A stretch of DNA of 64,000 nucleotides from Pseudomonas sp. BGI-2 (lineage in GTDB: Bacteria; Pseudomonadota; Gammaproteobacteria; Pseudomonadales; Pseudomonadaceae): contig NZ_SISB01000004.1 of NCBI RefSeq assembly GCF_004310295.1, forward strand, positions 1 to 64,000, in the 5' to 3' direction. Below the pieces are notes generated by a model that saw nothing but the letters and a program-made list of their open reading frames with translations, had not been told where the DNA came from and searched no databases. Shown one piece after another: positions 62,803 through 64,000 of this stretch. The position numbers and the translations under genes are program-made. The first letter of the stretch is position 1. Each line of letters starts with the position of its first letter.

Positions 62803-63819
62803 ATGTCACTTGGTTTTACACCCTCGGTTGAGATTTACGGTGCGAACGCTGCGCTGCTCAACGAGCGCCTGATTTCATGGCAGCACATCGATGCGGCAGG
62901 GATAGAGTCCGATCAACTGACGCTTGCAATTAACTTGGAAGGACTCGGAGGACTGCCGAGCCTGGGCGGAAAAATCGGCTTGCGAGTGGGCTATGTGGAG
63001 TCGGGCCTGGTTGATAAGGGTGAATTCGTCGTCACACGGCGCACGCCGACGCTGTTTCCCCTGCGCATGACGCTGGTGGCCACGGCGGCACCGTTCAGTG
63101 CCGCGGATGAGACCGGCTTCAAGCAACGCCGATCAGTCAGTCATGGTCCGACAACCATTGGGACGCTGTTTCGCCAGTTGACGTCCAGGCATGGATTTTC
63201 ACCGCGCGTAGCCCCTGATCTGGCGCAAATCAAGATTGAACATATCGACCAGTCCAACGAGACGGACATGGGTTTTCTGACCCGACTTGCCTGCCTCCAT
63301 GACGGTGTCGCCAAACCGGTCAACGATCTGTATGTGCTGGCGCGACGTGGTCAGGCGAAGTCGCTGTCGGGTAAAGTCATGCCGGACATAAAGCTCTCTG
63401 TGACGACCAACAATCGACCGGGCGATCAGGCTTTTATCGCTGCAACACTCGAAGAAACCGCGCGGGCAAAATACCAGGGCTGCAAGACCAGTTGGTGGGA
63501 TGCAGCGGCTGGTCAAGTGCGTGTCGAGGAAAGCGGCATCGCGCCGTTCAAGACCCTTCGGCAACGCTATCAAAGCGCAGGCGATGCCCGGGCCGCCGGT
63601 GAAGGCGAGGTGCGCCGGATGTTGCGTGAAGCATTGAAGGTGAAGATCGACTGCCCCGGCAATCCGGGATTGGCCGCCGAAGGTCTGGTGCTGCTGGACA
63701 GTACATGGCCCGACTTCATGCGCGGTCGTTGGTCAATCGACAAGGTTACGGCCAGCGGCAGTCGTCAGAACAGCTATCGCTGTTCGATCGAGGCGACCTG
63801 TCTGGATGCCCGGTCCTGA
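62803..63819 (+). CDS. Late control protein D / tail hub protein
   Basis: The 338-residue protein is of the gpD family (VgrG N-terminal/gp27-like hub), which forms the ring connecting the tube to the gpV spike. The FTPSVEIYGANAALLNERLI start and the DETDMGFLTRL-like segment (SNETDMGFLTRLACLHDG) are typical. It follows gpX by 9 bases, with AAGGAGG as ribosome site. Confidence 0.88.
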   Translation: MSLGFTPSVEIYGANAALLNERLISWQHIDAAGIESDQLTLAINLEGLGGLPSLGGKIGLRVGYVESGLVDKGEFVVTRRTPTLFPLRMTLVATAAPFSAADETGFKQRRSVSHGPTTIGTLFRQLTSRHGFSPRVAPDLAQIKIEHIDQSNETDMGFLTRLACLHDGVAKPVNDLYVLARRGQAKSLSGKVMPDIKLSVTTNNRPGDQAFIAATLEETARAKYQGCKTSWWDAAAGQVRVEESGIAPFKTLRQRYQSAGDARAAGEGEVRRMLREALKVKIDCPGNPGLAAEGLVLLDSTWPDFMRGRWSIDKVTASGSRQNSYRCSIEATCLDARS

Positions 63820-63884
63820 AGACATGAACTGATTTCTACCGGTGACGGCCGAGTGACTTTTCCATCCTGTCTTTGGGTATAACC

Positions 63885-64000
63885 ATGACTCTTACGCAAC
63901 AACTGCTGGAAACCATCATGCCCAACGCCCGCTCCCAAGCGGGCGTTTTCATTTCCGTTCTCAACACCGCCATGGTTCGCTACAGCATCAATACGCCGAA
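63885..64000 (+). CDS. Probable GH19-type endolysin, 5' part only
   Basis: An ATG at 63885 opens a frame reading MTLTQQLLETIMPNARSQAG through TAMVRYSINTPK to the window end. The form Q-L-L-x-I-MPNAR-x-AG-x-F is typical of the start of family 19 chitinase-like lysozymes that close R-type tailocin clusters. It would degrade peptidoglycan once the holin opens the membrane. Only 38 residues are visible. GGGTATAACC gives no strong ribosome site. Confidence 0.72.
   Translation, partial: MTLTQQLLETIMPNARSQAGVFISVLNTAMVRYSINTP

Overview
This window is chromosomal DNA of a Pseudomonas, most likely of the P. fluorescens group. The evidence is the gene order (map/glnD/dapC/dapD facing rpsB-tsf-pyrH-frr; surE-pcm-nlpD-rpoS-rsmZ-fdxA; mutS followed by a phage-tail cluster), GC-rich codon use, and several REP doublets carrying the Pseudomonas core GGGAGCGAGCCTGCTCGCGA or variants. 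The species was not tested by any search.

Layout. (1) 1-10.4 kb, minus strand: csdE-csdA (sulfur transfer), dapD, an ArsC/Spx-like protein, a decayed antiporter remnant, an AT-rich island with two astacin-like metallopeptidases and a coupled 37-residue ORF, dapC, glnD and map. (2) 10.6-36.9 kb, plus strand: the housekeeping block rpsB-tsf-pyrH-frr-uppS-cdsA-dxr-rseP-bamA-skp-lpxD-fabZ-lpxA-lpxB-rnhB-dnaE-accA-tilS-pyrG-kdsA-eno-ftsB-ispD, covering translation, isoprenoid and phospholipid precursors, outer-membrane assembly, lipid A, DNA replication and central metabolism. (3) 37.1-40.1 kb: a LysR regulator divergent from a glutathione-dependent formaldehyde detoxification pair (adhC-fghA). 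A roughly 270-bp nested inverted-repeat element follows. (4) 40.4-45.5 kb: ispF-truD-surE-pcm-nlpD-rpoS. (5) 45.6-49.05 kb: the Gac/Rsm small RNA gene rsmZ with an upstream GacA-type box, then fdxA and mutS on the minus strand.

(6) 49.2-64.0 kb is the accessory part: an R-type (contractile) tailocin cluster next to mutS, cut by the window end. It holds a self-cleaving S24 repressor, a Com-like zinc protein, a secreted DUF642 protein, a holin, a Gp37-like protein, baseplate V, W, J and I, a tail fibre and small fibre-linked protein, a DUF2635 protein, sheath, tube, a tail-assembly chaperone, tape measure, U, X, D and the start of a likely GH19 endolysin. No capsid, terminase, integrase or replication genes are visible. 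This fits a defective, domesticated phage tail released by lysis after DNA damage.

The most interesting signals are all in or near accessory DNA. The chaperone gene has a T TTA AAC slippery heptamer that would fuse a 53-residue C-terminal extension in the -1 frame, and its zero-frame protein appears to be an internal tandem duplication. Two perfect palindromes overlap a sigma70-like promoter for the tailocin operon, while intrinsic terminators lie inside that operon. Elsewhere, a strong Shine-Dalgarno shows that the upstream metallopeptidase starts later than its longest ORF and is coupled to an unrecognised 37-aa ORF. The paired inverted-repeat element behind fghA supplies that gene's last codons.
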